A DNA stretch of 64,000 nucleotides from Metabacillus idriensis (GTDB lineage: Bacteria; Bacillota; Bacilli; Bacillales; Bacillaceae): positions 1,426,001-1,490,000 of the forward strand of contig NZ_WKKF01000001.1 of NCBI RefSeq assembly GCF_009674765.1, read 5' to 3'. Position 1 is the stretch's first letter, and each line of letters opens with the position of its first letter. Both the position numbers and the translations under genes were made by a program. Shown here in pieces: positions 27,669-37,352 of the stretch. The notes under the pieces are model-generated. The model was not told where the DNA came from. It ran no database searches and saw nothing but the letters and a program-made list of their open reading frames with translations.

Positions 27669-28586
27669 GTGCGAATTTTTGATGCTCATTGTGATTTGCT
27701 CTACCAATTGTGGCGCAGGCCTGAAATTAGTGAATGGAATGATCTGAATCTGCATGTCACCATTGAAAAGCTGTTTCAGTTCGGAGCAAAAGTCCAATGT
27801 TTTGCCATCTTTATACCTGTTGAAGTCACAAATAAATTAGAAGCTGCTTTTGCTCAGGCCTCCATTTTTTTCAATCGGATTATCAATGGGTATGAAAAGA
27901 TGATCCATATTCGGACAAAACAGGATCTTCTTGCTTTAAAGGATGACGAGATTGGAGCCATCTTGACTCTTGAAGGCTGTGAGCCGATTGGCCATGATTT
28001 AAGCCTTCTTTCTATTTTTCAGCAGCTTGGAGTCAGGTCTGCCGGTCTGACCTGGAACTTTGCCAATTTACTGGCTGATGGAGCGCTTGAGACCAGAAAT
28101 GCAGGTTTATCCTTTTATGGAAGGCATGTTGTCGAGAAACTAAATCATTATCATATGTGGACAGACATATCACATCTTTCTGAACGAAGCTTCTGGGATG
28201 TAATTCAGCTTGCAGACTATCCGATTGCCAGTCATTCAAATTCATATGCACTTTGTCCGCATCCAAGAAATTTAAGAGACGATCAAATTAAAGCGATCGT
28301 TGCTAAAAAAGGGCTGATCGGAATAACGTTCGTGCCGCAATTCACATCTTCAGGGCCGCAGGCTTCTATGAAGCATCTTCTTAATCACTTAGATTATGTA
28401 TGCGGACTTGCAGGAGAAAATGCAGTTGGACTTGGATCTGATTTTGACGGGATAGATGAAACGATAGAAGGGCTTGAAGGGTATGAACAATATCCTTACT
28501 TATTAAATACGCTCTTGAAGCATTATTCAGAAAGCCAGGTTGAAAAATTTATGTATAAAAATTTTGCTGAATCCATTCCTTTTTAG
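27669..28586 (+). CDS. Membrane dipeptidase-type (M19) metallopeptidase
   Basis: A 305-residue zinc dipeptidase of the M19 (renal dipeptidase) family, which cleaves short peptides including D-residue or cyclic-type substrates. Ligand motifs are FDAHCDLLYQ at the N terminus, the Glu in LTLEGCEPIG, MWTDISHLSER, IASHSNSYAL and GLGSDFDGI. The GTG at 27669 has AGGAGAG at 27654-27660; starts further upstream (27615) would add a non-conserved tail. There is no signal peptide, so it is probably cytosolic. The palindrome GATCAG-AGAT-CTGATC lies 65 bp upstream. Confidence 0.85.
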   Translation: MRIFDAHCDLLYQLWRRPEISEWNDLNLHVTIEKLFQFGAKVQCFAIFIPVEVTNKLEAAFAQASIFFNRIINGYEKMIHIRTKQDLLALKDDEIGAILTLEGCEPIGHDLSLLSIFQQLGVRSAGLTWNFANLLADGALETRNAGLSFYGRHVVEKLNHYHMWTDISHLSERSFWDVIQLADYPIASHSNSYALCPHPRNLRDDQIKAIVAKKGLIGITFVPQFTSSGPQASMKHLLNHLDYVCGLAGENAVGLGSDFDGIDETIEGLEGYEQYPYLLNTLLKHYSESQVEKFMYKNFAESIPF

Positions 28587-28823
28587 ATGGAGGCTTCTAT
28601 TGCATATTAGGGTTAAAGGAATGAATGAATATAAAATTCTTAAAAATCAAAAAAATAACACAGAAAACATGTTTATTTCCTTTAAACGCTTGTTTTTTTC
28701 TCATGTTCGTTCTACAATTGTAAACGTTTAGTACATATTCTAACAATAGTTTATAACGTGTGTAAGAGCTCTAAAATAGGGCGAAAAATATATGAGTGTT
28801 TCTTAAGAAGGGGTGTAAGGCAC

Positions 28824-30563
28824 ATGATCAGTCAACTTTCATGGAAAGTTGGGGGACAGCAAGGTGAAGGTATCGAAAGTACCGGAGAAGTGTTTTCAAT
28901 CGCATTAAACAGAATGGGCTATTATTTATATGGATACCGTCATTTCTCATCTCGAATTAAAGGCGGTCATACAAATAATAAAATCCGTGTCAGTACAACT
29001 CAAGTTCGTGCCATTTCCGACGATCTTGATATATTAGTAGCTTTTGATCAGGAAACAATCGATGTGAACGTATATGAACTCCGCAAAGGCGGTCTTGTTA
29101 TTGCTGATTCAAAATTTAATCCAGTCATACCTGATGATTGCAGCGCAGTATTGTATTCCGTTCCATTCACCCAGATTGCAACAGAGTTAGGCACGTCACT
29201 GATGAAAAATATGGTTGCAATTGGCGCAACCAGTGCTGTGCTTGATCTTGGAACAGCACAATTTCAAAATGTTGTGCAGGAGATATACGGCAAAAAAGGC
29301 CAGCAAATTGTTGAAAAGAATTTAGAAGCCATTGAAAAAGGCTCAACTTATATGAAACAAGAACTGAACTTTGACCGTGATGATATGTATCTTGAAAAAG
29401 CAGACGGCAGGAAACGCATGTTTATGATCGGCAACGATGCGATCGCACTCGGCGCAGTTGCAGGCGGAGCACGTTTCATGGCAGCCTACCCAATTACACC
29501 TGCTTCTGAAATCATGGAATATCTTATTAAGAAGCTGCCTTATTTCGGCGGAACTGTAATTCAAACGGAAGATGAAATTGCGGCTTGTACGATGGCAATA
29601 GGTGCAAACTATGCAGGCACACGCACATTAACGGCTTCTGCAGGACCGGGACTGTCTCTGATGATGGAAGCAATCGGGCTTTCAGGTATTACGGAGCAGC
29701 CGCTTGTCATTATTGATACGCAGCGCGGAGGACCAAGTACAGGACTTCCAACGAAACAGGAACAATCTGATTTAATGGCGATGATTTACGGAACTCATGG
29801 AGAAATTCCGAAAATCGTTATGGCGCCTAGCACAGTTCAAGAGGCATTTTACGATACAATCGAAGCTTTCAATTTAGCGGAAGAATTTCAATGTCCTGTT
29901 ATTTTGCTGACAGATCTTCAGCTGTCACTTGGAAAACAGACAGTAGAACCGCTTCAATATGATAAAATTCAAATCCGAAGAGGAAAGCTTGCACAGGGCG
30001 GCGAGCTGCCTGAGATTGAAAATAAAGGATACTTTAAACGATTTGAAGTAACAGAAGATGGCGTTTCACCGCGTGTAGTGCCAGGCATGAAAAACGGCAT
30101 ACATCATGTTACAGGGGTTGAACATGATGAAACCGGCAAACCTTCTGAGGTGGCAACGAACCGTAAAGCACAGATGGACAAACGTCTGCGGAAGCTGTCG
30201 TATATGCGTTTTGACACACCTGTCCACCAAAATCTGACTCACCCAGAGCCGGATGTATTATTCGTAGGGTTCAACTCTACTAGAGGCACAATTGAAGAAG
30301 CGATGGTCCGACTTGAAGAAGACGGTGTAAAGGTTAATCATGCTCACGTCCGTCTGCTTCATCCATTCCCGGCTGATGAGATGCTTCCGCTTGTGAAGGC
30401 AGCTAAAAAGGTTGTAGTTGTTGAAAATAATGCAACTGGACAGCTCGCAAGCCTAATAAAAATGAATGTTGGTCATGCTGAGAAAATTTCCAGTATTCTA
30501 AAATATGACGGAAATCCGCTCTTGCCGCATGAAGTTCATTCAAAATGCAAGGAGTTGTTCTAA
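28824..30563 (+). CDS. korA: 2-oxoacid:ferredoxin oxidoreductase, fused gamma-alpha subunit
   Basis: A 579-residue subunit combining a gamma domain (about residues 1-190, QLSWKVGGQQGEGIESTGEVF, RHFSSRIKGGH) and the pyrimidine-binding alpha domain (AAYPITPASEIMEYL). With the next gene it forms an alpha2beta2-type enzyme that oxidatively decarboxylates a 2-oxoacid, probably 2-oxoglutarate, to the CoA ester while reducing ferredoxin. The ATG at 28824 follows GAAGGGG. It abuts korB with no gap. The specificity for 2-oxoglutarate is inferred from the family, not from residues I can read. Confidence 0.88.
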   Translation: MISQLSWKVGGQQGEGIESTGEVFSIALNRMGYYLYGYRHFSSRIKGGHTNNKIRVSTTQVRAISDDLDILVAFDQETIDVNVYELRKGGLVIADSKFNPVIPDDCSAVLYSVPFTQIATELGTSLMKNMVAIGATSAVLDLGTAQFQNVVQEIYGKKGQQIVEKNLEAIEKGSTYMKQELNFDRDDMYLEKADGRKRMFMIGNDAIALGAVAGGARFMAAYPITPASEIMEYLIKKLPYFGGTVIQTEDEIAACTMAIGANYAGTRTLTASAGPGLSLMMEAIGLSGITEQPLVIIDTQRGGPSTGLPTKQEQSDLMAMIYGTHGEIPKIVMAPSTVQEAFYDTIEAFNLAEEFQCPVILLTDLQLSLGKQTVEPLQYDKIQIRRGKLAQGGELPEIENKGYFKRFEVTEDGVSPRVVPGMKNGIHHVTGVEHDETGKPSEVATNRKAQMDKRLRKLSYMRFDTPVHQNLTHPEPDVLFVGFNSTRGTIEEAMVRLEEDGVKVNHAHVRLLHPFPADEMLPLVKAAKKVVVVENNATGQLASLIKMNVGHAEKISSILKYDGNPLLPHEVHSKCKELF

Positions 30564-31430
30564 ATGGCGACGTTTAAGGAATTTAGAAACAATGTAAAGC
30601 CTAACTGGTGTCCTGGCTGCGGAGACTTCTCCGTACAAGCGGCGATTCAGCGTGCTGCTGCAAACGCAGGACTCGAACCAGATCAGCTTGCTGTAGTTTC
30701 AGGAATAGGATGTTCAGGACGTATTTCGGGTTATATTAACGCTTACGGTTTCCACGGCATTCATGGCCGTTCGCTTCCAATCGCACAGGGTGTAAAAATG
30801 GCGAATAAAGATTTGACCGTTATTGCATCTGGCGGTGACGGCGACGGATTTGCCATCGGAATGGGGCATACGATTCACGCAATCAGAAGAAACATTGATG
30901 TCACTTATATCGTAATGGACAATCAAATTTACGGATTAACAAAAGGCCAAACGTCTCCGCGAAGTGATGTCGGCTTCAAAACGAAGAGCACGCCTAAAGG
31001 TTCAATTGAATCCTCCTTATCCGTGATGGAAATGGCCCTTACGGCAGGAGCAACGTTTGTAGCACAAAGCTTCTCAACTGATTTGAAAGATTTAACATCC
31101 ATCATTGAAGCAGGAATCAATCATAAAGGATTTTCATTAATCAATGTATTCAGTCCATGTGTCACTTACAACAAAATCAACACATATGACTGGTTTAAAG
31201 AAAATCTTACAAAGCTGAGTGATATTGAAGGGTATGATCCATCAAACCGCATGACTGCCATGCAGACGCTGATGGAGAAAAACGGACTTGTGACTGGTTT
31301 AATTTATCAGAACAAGAATCAGCCTTCTTATCAGGAGCTAGTTCATAACTACAGTGAAACGCCTTTATCCCATGCTGATCTGCAAATCAGCGAAGAGAAA
31401 TTCAACGAATTGCTTTCAGAGTTTATGTAA
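30564..31430 (+). CDS. korB: 2-oxoacid:ferredoxin oxidoreductase, beta subunit
   Basis: A 288-residue thiamine-diphosphate-binding subunit. Visible are NWCPGCGDFSV and FSPCVTYN, the Cys pattern expected for the single 4Fe-4S cluster of two-subunit enzymes. The TPP/Mg motif is GGDGDGFAIGMGH...NQIYGLTKGQ. The ATG directly follows the korA stop, with AAGGAG inside korA. A terminator follows. It supplies low-potential ferredoxin to reactions of the cell, the acceptor not being visible here. Confidence 0.9.
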   Translation: MATFKEFRNNVKPNWCPGCGDFSVQAAIQRAAANAGLEPDQLAVVSGIGCSGRISGYINAYGFHGIHGRSLPIAQGVKMANKDLTVIASGGDGDGFAIGMGHTIHAIRRNIDVTYIVMDNQIYGLTKGQTSPRSDVGFKTKSTPKGSIESSLSVMEMALTAGATFVAQSFSTDLKDLTSIIEAGINHKGFSLINVFSPCVTYNKINTYDWFKENLTKLSDIEGYDPSNRMTAMQTLMEKNGLVTGLIYQNKNQPSYQELVHNYSETPLSHADLQISEEKFNELLSEFM

Positions 31431-31433
31431 TGG

Positions 31434-31470
31434 GAAAAAACGTCTATCTTAATGATAGGCGTTTTTTTTA
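31434..31470 (+). terminator. Terminator of korAB
   Basis: AAAAAACG and CTATC pair with GATAG and GCGTTTTTT around TTAAT; eight T at the end. Confidence 0.85.
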
Positions 31471-31629
31471 CCTGAGTTTACGTTTTATAAAAAAATAATC
31501 GAGTTTTTTCCTCATGTGTTCAAATGTCTACACAGAGTGGACAGCCTCCTTTACACCATTATTTATGGATGATAGAATTTCATATATACTCATAAAAATT
31601 GATGCTTTTTGGAACAAGGAGTGTTCATT

Positions 31630-32670
31630 GTGAATGGAAAAATGAAAGCAATCGTTAAGCACCACAGAGGCTTTGGTGCTGAGCTGCAGATAGTAGACAT
31701 CCCTCAGATTAATGAAAATGAAGTATTAATCAAAGTTAAAGCTACTTCAATCTGCGGCACAGATGTTCATATATATACTTGGGATGCATGGTCGGAAAGC
31801 AGAGTGAATCCGCCTTATGTATTTGGCCATGAATTCTCAGGTGAAGTCGTTGAAATCGGAAGTAAAGTAACAAGTGTTGAAATCGGAGATTTTGTTTCCG
31901 CTGAAACTCATCTAGTCTGCTATGAATGTTCTCAATGTTTAACAGGACAGTATCATATTTGTAAAAACACGAAAATTATTGGTGTGGATACAGACGGATG
32001 CTTTGCAGAGTATGTGGCTTTGCCTGCAGTGAATCTTTGGAAAAATCCGAAGGAAATGCCATTTGATGTAGCATCCATTCAAGAACCGATGGGAAATGCG
32101 GTGCACACTGTTTTAGCAGGTGATGTTGCAGGGAAAAGTGTTGCTGTCATTGGATGCGGCCCAATTGGGATTATGGCTGTCGGCGTTGCAAAAGCAGCTG
32201 GAGCATCACAGGTCATTGCGCTTGATTTGAACGATTATCGCTTGAATTTAGCAAAAGAAATGGGAGCAACAACTGTCATTAATTCAAAAAATGAGGATCC
32301 TTTGGCGAAAATCAATGAATTAACAGACGGCAACGGAGTAGATGTGGTCTGTGAAATGTCAGGCCATCCAATTGCAATGGATCAAGGTTTCAAAATGGTC
32401 ACAAATGGCGGACGTGTTTCGATCCTGAGCCTCCCTGTCCGTCCAGTTGCAATTGATATTACCAATGACATCGTTTTTAAAGGAATCACGGTACAAGGAA
32501 TTACGGGCAGAAAAATGTATGAAACATGGCAGCAGGTTTCAAGACTTTTAAAATCAGGGCAAGTTGATGTTACACCGTTGATTACTCATCATTTTTCTTT
32601 AGATGATTTTAAAAAAGGCTTCGATTTAATGATCGAAGGAAAATGTGGTAAAGTCGTATTACACCCATAA
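31630..32670 (+). CDS. tdh: L-threonine 3-dehydrogenase
   Basis: Tdh oxidises threonine to 2-amino-3-oxobutyrate with NAD+, feeding Kbl downstream. The 346-residue zinc alcohol dehydrogenase-fold protein has catalytic zinc residues in SICGTDVHIY and GHEFSGEV, four structural-zinc Cys in CYECSQCLTGQYHIC, and the nucleotide motif GCGPIG. GTG 31630 is chosen because AAGGAG (31616-31621) fits it and the length then equals the family's. The region before it (31431-31629) holds the korAB terminator and a small hairpin (TGTCTAC/GTGGACA, 31525-31543). Confidence 0.94.
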   Translation: MNGKMKAIVKHHRGFGAELQIVDIPQINENEVLIKVKATSICGTDVHIYTWDAWSESRVNPPYVFGHEFSGEVVEIGSKVTSVEIGDFVSAETHLVCYECSQCLTGQYHICKNTKIIGVDTDGCFAEYVALPAVNLWKNPKEMPFDVASIQEPMGNAVHTVLAGDVAGKSVAVIGCGPIGIMAVGVAKAAGASQVIALDLNDYRLNLAKEMGATTVINSKNEDPLAKINELTDGNGVDVVCEMSGHPIAMDQGFKMVTNGGRVSILSLPVRPVAIDITNDIVFKGITVQGITGRKMYETWQQVSRLLKSGQVDVTPLITHHFSLDDFKKGFDLMIEGKCGKVVLHP

Positions 32671-32680
32671 TATATTTTTC

Positions 32681-32706
32681 CAGCAGGGGGATTCATCCCC
32701 CTGCTG
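32681..32706. other. Perfect GC-rich palindrome between tdh and kbl, without T tract
   Basis: CAGCAGGGGGAT and ATCCCCCTGCTG form a 12-bp perfect stem with a two-base centre. No T run follows on either strand, so it is not a standard terminator. It could act as an mRNA end protector or partial attenuator between two genes normally expressed together. Confidence 0.7.
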
Positions 32707-32824
32707 ATAAGCTATTACTGGCAGTATACCCGCCACAGTTTTCAAAACAATATACATAACCATAAAAGCGGAGACAATACTGACTGTAAAGTGAAAATAT
32801 TAGAATGAAAATGGAGGGGCTATG

Positions 32825-34003
32825 ATGAAAGGTTTTGAATATTTGAAGGCAGAACTTGACGAAATGAAACAGCAAGGAACATTCCGGACCCTGATTCCGC
32901 TCGAATCAGACCAGGCTTCAAAAGTTGTTATTGATGGTAAAGAATTAATTCAGTTATCTTCTAACAATTATTTAGGTTTAACAACTCATCCTAGACTGGT
33001 AGAAGCATCAATCAAAGCTGCAGAGAAATTTGGAGCGGGAACCGGATCTGTAAGAACGATTGCCGGCACTTTTACCATGCATGAAGAGCTTGAAACAAAG
33101 CTTGCTGAATTTAAGCATACAGAAGCAGCACTTGTGTTTCAATCAGGCTTTACAACAAACCAGGGTGTGCTTTCTTCAATTTTGACAAAAGAAGATGTAG
33201 TGATTTCAGATTCTCTGAACCATGCTTCTATTATCGATGGCATCCGTTTAACAAAGGCTGCACGCAAAGTATATAACCATGTTGATGTGGCAGATTTAGA
33301 AAGAGCGTTAAAAGAATCAGCAGACTACAGAGTCCGTTTAATCGTAACAGATGGCGTCTTCTCGATGGATGGAAATATTGCACCGCTTCCTGAAATAGTT
33401 GAACTTGCCGAAAAGTACGATGCACTTGTTATGGTTGACGATGCACATGCTTCAGGTGTACTTGGACAAAACGGCCGCGGCACAGTCAACCATTTCGGTC
33501 TTGACGGACGTGTACATATTCAGGTTGGGACATTAAGTAAAGCTGTTGGTGTACTGGGAGGATATGTAGCAAGCACGCGTACCCTGATTGATTATCTGAT
33601 TCAAAAAGGACGTCCATTTTTATTCAGTACATCTCATCCTCCAGCAGTAACAGCTGCCTGTATTGAAGCGATCAATGTTCTTATAGAAGAGCCTGATCTG
33701 ATTGATAAGCTTTGGGATAACGCAAAATTCTTCAAAAAGGGCCTTGAAGATCTCGGTTTTGATACAGGTAAAAGCGAAACACCAGTAACGCCTGTTATTG
33801 TGGGCGATGAAGCACTGTCTCATCAATTCTCTGATAAACTCAGAGAATATGGCGTCTTTGCACAGGGGATTGCATTCCCGACTGTGGCAAAAGGACAGGC
33901 ACGCGTTCGCACAATCGTAACGGCCGAGCATTCAAAAGAAGAGCTTCAGAAAGCTTTAGATATTTTTGAGAAAGCTGCAAAAGAGTTAAACATTTTGAAG
34001 TAA
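32825..34003 (+). CDS. kbl: 2-amino-3-ketobutyrate coenzyme A ligase (glycine C-acetyltransferase)
   Basis: Kbl splits 2-amino-3-oxobutyrate with CoA to glycine and acetyl-CoA, completing Tdh threonine breakdown. The 392-residue alpha-oxoamine synthase has [24 protein letters not shown] and the PLP Lys in [13 protein letters not shown]. Two adjacent ATGs exist; 32825 gives better spacing to GGAGGGG and the B. subtilis length. It is 154 bp after tdh, across the palindrome described above. Confidence 0.94.
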   Translation: MKGFEYLKAELDEMKQQGTFRTLIPLESDQASKVVIDGKELIQLSSNNYLGLTTHPRLVEASIKAAEKFGAGTGSVRTIAGTFTMHEELETKLAEFKHTEAALVFQSGFTTNQGVLSSILTKEDVVISDSLNHASIIDGIRLTKAARKVYNHVDVADLERALKESADYRVRLIVTDGVFSMDGNIAPLPEIVELAEKYDALVMVDDAHASGVLGQNGRGTVNHFGLDGRVHIQVGTLSKAVGVLGGYVASTRTLIDYLIQKGRPFLFSTSHPPAVTAACIEAINVLIEEPDLIDKLWDNAKFFKKGLEDLGFDTGKSETPVTPVIVGDEALSHQFSDKLREYGVFAQGIAFPTVAKGQARVRTIVTAEHSKEELQKALDIFEKAAKELNILK

Positions 34004-34010
34004 TGGAAAG

Positions 34011-34033
34011 AGAGGCTTTGGCCTCTTTTTTTT
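34011..34033 (+). terminator. Terminator of kbl
   Basis: AGAGGC (34011-34016) pairs with GCCTCT (34021-34026), followed by eight T. Confidence 0.88.
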
Positions 34034-34077
34034 GGAGCTGTAAAAGCTAAAAGTGATGAGACCTGATTTCCCTTTAG

Positions 34078-34117
34078 CCCGGACCCGGAACTATCGGGAG
34101 GCTCCGCTTTTCTTTTT
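34078..34117 (+). other. Second hairpin with T-rich tail between kbl and miaB
   Basis: CGGA and CCCG pair with CGGG and TCCG around GAACTAT, with a four-base bulge (AGGC), then CTTTTCTTTTTT. It looks like a terminator or attenuator lying 45 bp beyond the kbl terminator. I do not recognise it as a known riboswitch. Confidence 0.4.
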
Positions 34118-34170
34118 TATCCGTTTCATTTACTATAGATGTATGTCCTTTCTTGATTTCTATATTGTTT

Positions 34171-34185
34171 TGTTCATTAAGAACA
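34171..34185. promoter_or_regulatory. Inverted repeat upstream of miaB
   Basis: TGTTC-ATTAA-GAACA lies next to a possible promoter (TTGTTC, 17 bp, TATAAA) in the miaB upstream region; it could be an operator. Confidence 0.35.
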
Positions 34186-34257
34186 TATATACTATAAAAT
34201 TGGTATACTCTCACTTGGAGAGTAGGGTTAGAAGGGCTTGAAAGGAGACTGTTTTAC

Positions 34258-35787
34258 ATGAATGAAAAGCAGCGTTTGGAAAATACACAGGTAAATCCGG
34301 CGGACAAAAAATCCGAAAAGGATTACAGTAAGTATTTCCAAGCCGTTTATATGCCTCCTTCCTTAAAGGATGCTAAAAAGCGCGGTAAAGAGGAAGTGAA
34401 ATACCAAAATGATTTCAGTATTTCAGAAGAGTTCAGAGGCCTTGGGAACGGAAAGAAATTTCTGATCCGCACATATGGCTGTCAAATGAACGAGCACGAT
34501 ACTGAAGTCATGGCTGGAATTTTCATGGCACTCGGCTATGAAGCTACGAACACAACAGAAGATGCAGATGTGATTCTCCTGAACACATGTGCCATCCGTG
34601 AAAATGCAGAAAACAAAGTATTTGGTGAAATCGGCCATCTTAAGTCTTTAAAAAGAGAAAAACCAGGGTTATTAATCGGTGTTTGCGGATGTATGTCCCA
34701 GGAAGAATCAGTTGTCACAAGAATCATGAAAAAACATCAGCATGTTGACATGATTTTTGGAACGCATAACATTCACCGCTTGCCTAATATTCTTAAAGAC
34801 GCATACATGTCAAAAGAAATGGTCATTGAAGTTTGGTCTAAAGAAGGGGACGTTATCGAAAACCTTCCCAGAGAGCGTAAAGGGAATGTTAAAGCATGGG
34901 TCAATATCATGTTTGGCTGTGATAAATTCTGTACGTACTGCATCGTTCCTTATACACGCGGAAAAGAAAGAAGCAGACGCCCTGAGGAAATCATTCAGGA
35001 AGTTCGAAAGCTTGCTGCCGGCGGATATAAGGAAATTACACTCCTTGGCCAGAATGTAAACGCCTATGGGAAAGATTTTGAGGACATTTCATACGGCCTC
35101 GGCGATTTAATGGATGAAATCCGCAAAATCGATGTAGCCCGAGTCCGCTTCACAACAAGTCACCCGCGTGATTTTGATGATCATCTGATTGAGGTGCTTG
35201 CTAAAGGCGGCAACCTGCTTGATCATATTCATTTGCCTGTTCAGTCAGGAAGCTCTGAGATCCTAAAGCTGATGGCACGCAAATATGACCGTGAAAAATA
35301 TATGACATTAGTGAAAAAAATTAAGGAAGCGATTCCAACGGCTTCTTTGACTACTGATATCATTGTAGGTTTCCCAAATGAAACAGATGAGCAATTTGAA
35401 GAAACGCTGTCTATGTACCGTGAAGTTGAATTCGACAGTGCTTATACATTCATTTACTCTCCGCGTGAAGGGACGCCTGCTGCGAAAATGCAGGATAATG
35501 TTCCAATGGAAGTAAAGAAAGCACGTCTTCAAAAACTGAATGATCTTGTAAAAGAAATTTCAGCTAAAAAAATGATGGAATACGAAGGTCAGGTTGTAGA
35601 AGTGCTTGTAGAAGGGGAAAGCAAAAATAACCCTGAAGTACTTGCAGGCTATACAACAAAAAGCAAGCTTGTAAACTTTAAAGGTCCAAAGTCTGCTGTC
35701 GGCCAAATTGTAAAAGTGAAAATAAACAAAGCAAAAACGTGGTCTTTAGATGGGGAAATGGTAGAAGAAGCGATAGAGGTGAAATAG
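34258..35787 (+). CDS. miaB: tRNA-2-methylthio-N6-dimethylallyladenosine synthase MiaB
   Basis: MiaB adds the methylthio group to i6A37 of tRNAs, the step after MiaA. The 509-residue radical-SAM methylthiotransferase has a Bacillus-type N-terminal extension (about 65 residues) and a UPF0004 domain with its three cluster Cys ([29 protein letters not shown]). The radical-SAM CxxxCxxC is seen in [16 protein letters not shown] near residue 220, followed by a C-terminal TRAM domain. ricA begins 3 bp after the stop, and miaA lies 7.5 kb downstream. Confidence 0.96.
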   Translation: MNEKQRLENTQVNPADKKSEKDYSKYFQAVYMPPSLKDAKKRGKEEVKYQNDFSISEEFRGLGNGKKFLIRTYGCQMNEHDTEVMAGIFMALGYEATNTTEDADVILLNTCAIRENAENKVFGEIGHLKSLKREKPGLLIGVCGCMSQEESVVTRIMKKHQHVDMIFGTHNIHRLPNILKDAYMSKEMVIEVWSKEGDVIENLPRERKGNVKAWVNIMFGCDKFCTYCIVPYTRGKERSRRPEEIIQEVRKLAAGGYKEITLLGQNVNAYGKDFEDISYGLGDLMDEIRKIDVARVRFTTSHPRDFDDHLIEVLAKGGNLLDHIHLPVQSGSSEILKLMARKYDREKYMTLVKKIKEAIPTASLTTDIIVGFPNETDEQFEETLSMYREVEFDSAYTFIYSPREGTPAAKMQDNVPMEVKKARLQKLNDLVKEISAKKMMEYEGQVVEVLVEGESKNNPEVLAGYTTKSKLVNFKGPKSAVGQIVKVKINKAKTWSLDGEMVEEAIEVK

Positions 35788-35790
35788 GGG

Positions 35791-36222
35791 ATGTCATTAT
35801 ATACTAAAGAAGAAATCGTAGCAAAAGCCCGTGAATTAGCACAAATGGTTGCTGATACGAAAGAAGTTGAATTTTTCAAAAAAGCGGAAGAACAAATCAA
35901 TGAGAACCAAAAAATCCGCGAAAAAGTAGCAAGCATTAAAAGTCTTCAAAAACAGGCTGTTAACTTCCAGCATTACAGCAAGCAGGAAGCACTGAAGCAG
36001 GTAGAAGACAAGATCGATAAAATTCAGGCAGAATTAGATGAACTTCCAATTATTCAGGAATTCAAAGAATCTCAAGTTGAAGTGAATGATTTGCTTCAAT
36101 TGATTGCAGTCACGATTTCAAACCATGTGACAGATGAAATTATCCGCACAACCGGCGGAGATCTGTTAAGCGGTGAAACAGGTTCAAAACTAAATAATTC
36201 ACCAGGTTCAGCCTGTCACTGA
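35791..36222 (+). CDS. ricA: RicA (YmcA), RicAFT complex subunit
   Basis: A 143-residue helical protein of the YlbF/YmcA family. In B. subtilis RicA joins RicF and RicT to form an Fe-S complex that works with RNase Y in mRNA maturation and affects biofilm, competence and sporulation. Only one Cys is visible, in the C-terminal SPGSACH. It follows miaB by 3 bp with GGTGAAATAGGGG as ribosome site, so it is co-transcribed. rny itself is also in this window. Confidence 0.9.
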   Translation: MSLYTKEEIVAKARELAQMVADTKEVEFFKKAEEQINENQKIREKVASIKSLQKQAVNFQHYSKQEALKQVEDKIDKIQAELDELPIIQEFKESQVEVNDLLQLIAVTISNHVTDEIIRTTGGDLLSGETGSKLNNSPGSACH

Positions 36223-36230
36223 AAGAGGAG

Positions 36231-36257
36231 CACACTGTTAAATCAGTGTGTTTTTTT
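36231..36257 (+). terminator. Terminator of miaB-ricA
   Basis: CACACTG (36231-36237) pairs with CAGTGTG (36244-36250), followed by seven T. Confidence 0.9.
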
Positions 36258-36261
36258 ATTT

Positions 36262-36393
36262 GGCTGTTTTCGATTATTAATGTTGTCCATTGCATTTCCC
36301 TCTATTTCCCCCAAGAGTCAAATGCCTTCCGCTACAAACCGCTTAAGGTGTGAAACATGTAGGCCTAATTCAACAAAGTCTACGAAAAGAGCC
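36262..36393 (-). repeat. Dispersed repeat, copy E (short form, inverted)
   Basis: About 132 bp, starting GGCTGTTTTCG and ending TCTACGAAAAGAGCC, with AATTCAACAAAG inside the right end. It keeps part of the internal sequence (CCCTCTATTTCCCCC, CTTCCGCTACAAACCGCTTAAG). It abuts the ricA terminator in the 581-bp ricA-cotE gap. Confidence 0.8.
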
Positions 36394-36566
36394 ATTTATT
36401 TTGTTACAGAGCAAATCTGCAGATTCTTTCAAAATAATGATTCCGGATTGAAATAGGATTTATTTTTACGCCGTTATCTCCAACCTCATCCGAAAACACC
36501 ACTATTTCAACAAATTAATATTTAATTAAACTATGTTCTAAATAATCATAATAACCTCTGCACCCA

Positions 36567-36595
36567 GCAGAAAAGGCAAAAACAGCCTTTTCTGC
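36567..36595. other. Perfect 11-bp hairpin upstream of cotE, no T tract
   Basis: GCAGAAAAGGC and GCCTTTTCTGC around AAAAACA. No T run follows on either strand. It lies 60 bp upstream of the candidate mother-cell promoter. Apart from this, the repeat and the promoter, the region 36394-36803 is AT-rich and I see nothing coding in it. Confidence 0.5.
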
Positions 36596-36657
36596 CAAAA
36601 CCTTTGTGCACAACTAAGATTACCGGACAATTCCGCTTTTTCTTTTCAAAATTTAGG

Positions 36658-36686
36658 CACATATCTGGGCGTACACGCATACAATG
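36658..36686 (+). promoter_or_regulatory. Candidate sigma-K promoter of cotE
   Basis: CACA (matching mACm), 16-bp spacer, then CATACAATG, one base off CATAnnnTA. cotE in B. subtilis is read by sigma-E and sigma-K; a weaker sigma-E-like match (TATATT ... CATACTAG) lies further downstream near 36733-36758. Confidence 0.5.
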
Positions 36687-36803
36687 AACTATACCGATTC
36701 ATGTATTGGTGGAACATATTATTTATTCCTTTATATTAGTAGCACAAACCATACTAGCCCAGCATAGGATTAAATGAAGATTGATTGAGGAGGGTATGTA
36801 CGA

Positions 36804-37349
36804 ATGGCTGAATACAGAGAAATAATTACGAAAGCGATAGTTGCGAAAGGCAAAAAGTTTACTCAATCCACGCACAGCATTGCTCCTTCGCAAAAACCAA
36901 CAAGCATTCTAGGAGGCTGGTTGATCAACCATAAATATGATGCAAAAAAGGTTGGGAAAACAGTCGAGGTTGAAGGTACTTACGACATCAATGTATGGTA
37001 TTCGTATGCTGATAATACGAAAACAGAAGTTGTCACTGAAAAAGTTTCTTATGTAGACGTCATTAAGTTGAAATATAAAGATAACAACTTTTTGGACGAT
37101 GAGCATGAAGTCATCGCAAAAGTGATGCAGCAGCCAAATTGTATGGAGGTCAATATTTCTCCAAACGGAAGCAAGGTTGTTGTTTCGGCTGAGCGTGAGT
37201 TTTTGGCGGAAGTGGTCGGTGAGACAAAGGTCGTTGTCGCAATTAATACAGAAGCCTTTGCTGAGGCGGATGAAGACTGGGAAGAAGATCTCGATGATGA
37301 GTTTGAAGATCTGAATCCGGAGTTTTTAGTAGGCGGAGACGAAGAGTAA
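36804..37349 (+). CDS. cotE: Outer spore coat morphogenetic protein CotE
   Basis: CotE is the scaffold that recruits the outer coat around the forespore. The 181 residues match the family length, starting [19 protein letters not shown] and ending in a strongly acidic tail ([20 protein letters not shown]). It starts behind GAGGAGGG. It lies between ricA and mutS, the conserved Bacillus order, with its own promoter region and terminator. Confidence 0.97.
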   Translation: MAEYREIITKAIVAKGKKFTQSTHSIAPSQKPTSILGGWLINHKYDAKKVGKTVEVEGTYDINVWYSYADNTKTEVVTEKVSYVDVIKLKYKDNNFLDDEHEVIAKVMQQPNCMEVNISPNGSKVVVSAEREFLAEVVGETKVVVAINTEAFAEADEDWEEDLDDEFEDLNPEFLVGGDEE

Positions 37350-37352
37350 GAG

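Noticed and set aside
28690-28745. cre-like CcpA sites before korA (TGTAAACGTTTAGT and TTTAAACGCTTGTT)
   Set aside because: Each has two or more mismatches at fixed positions of the cre consensus; too weak to report.
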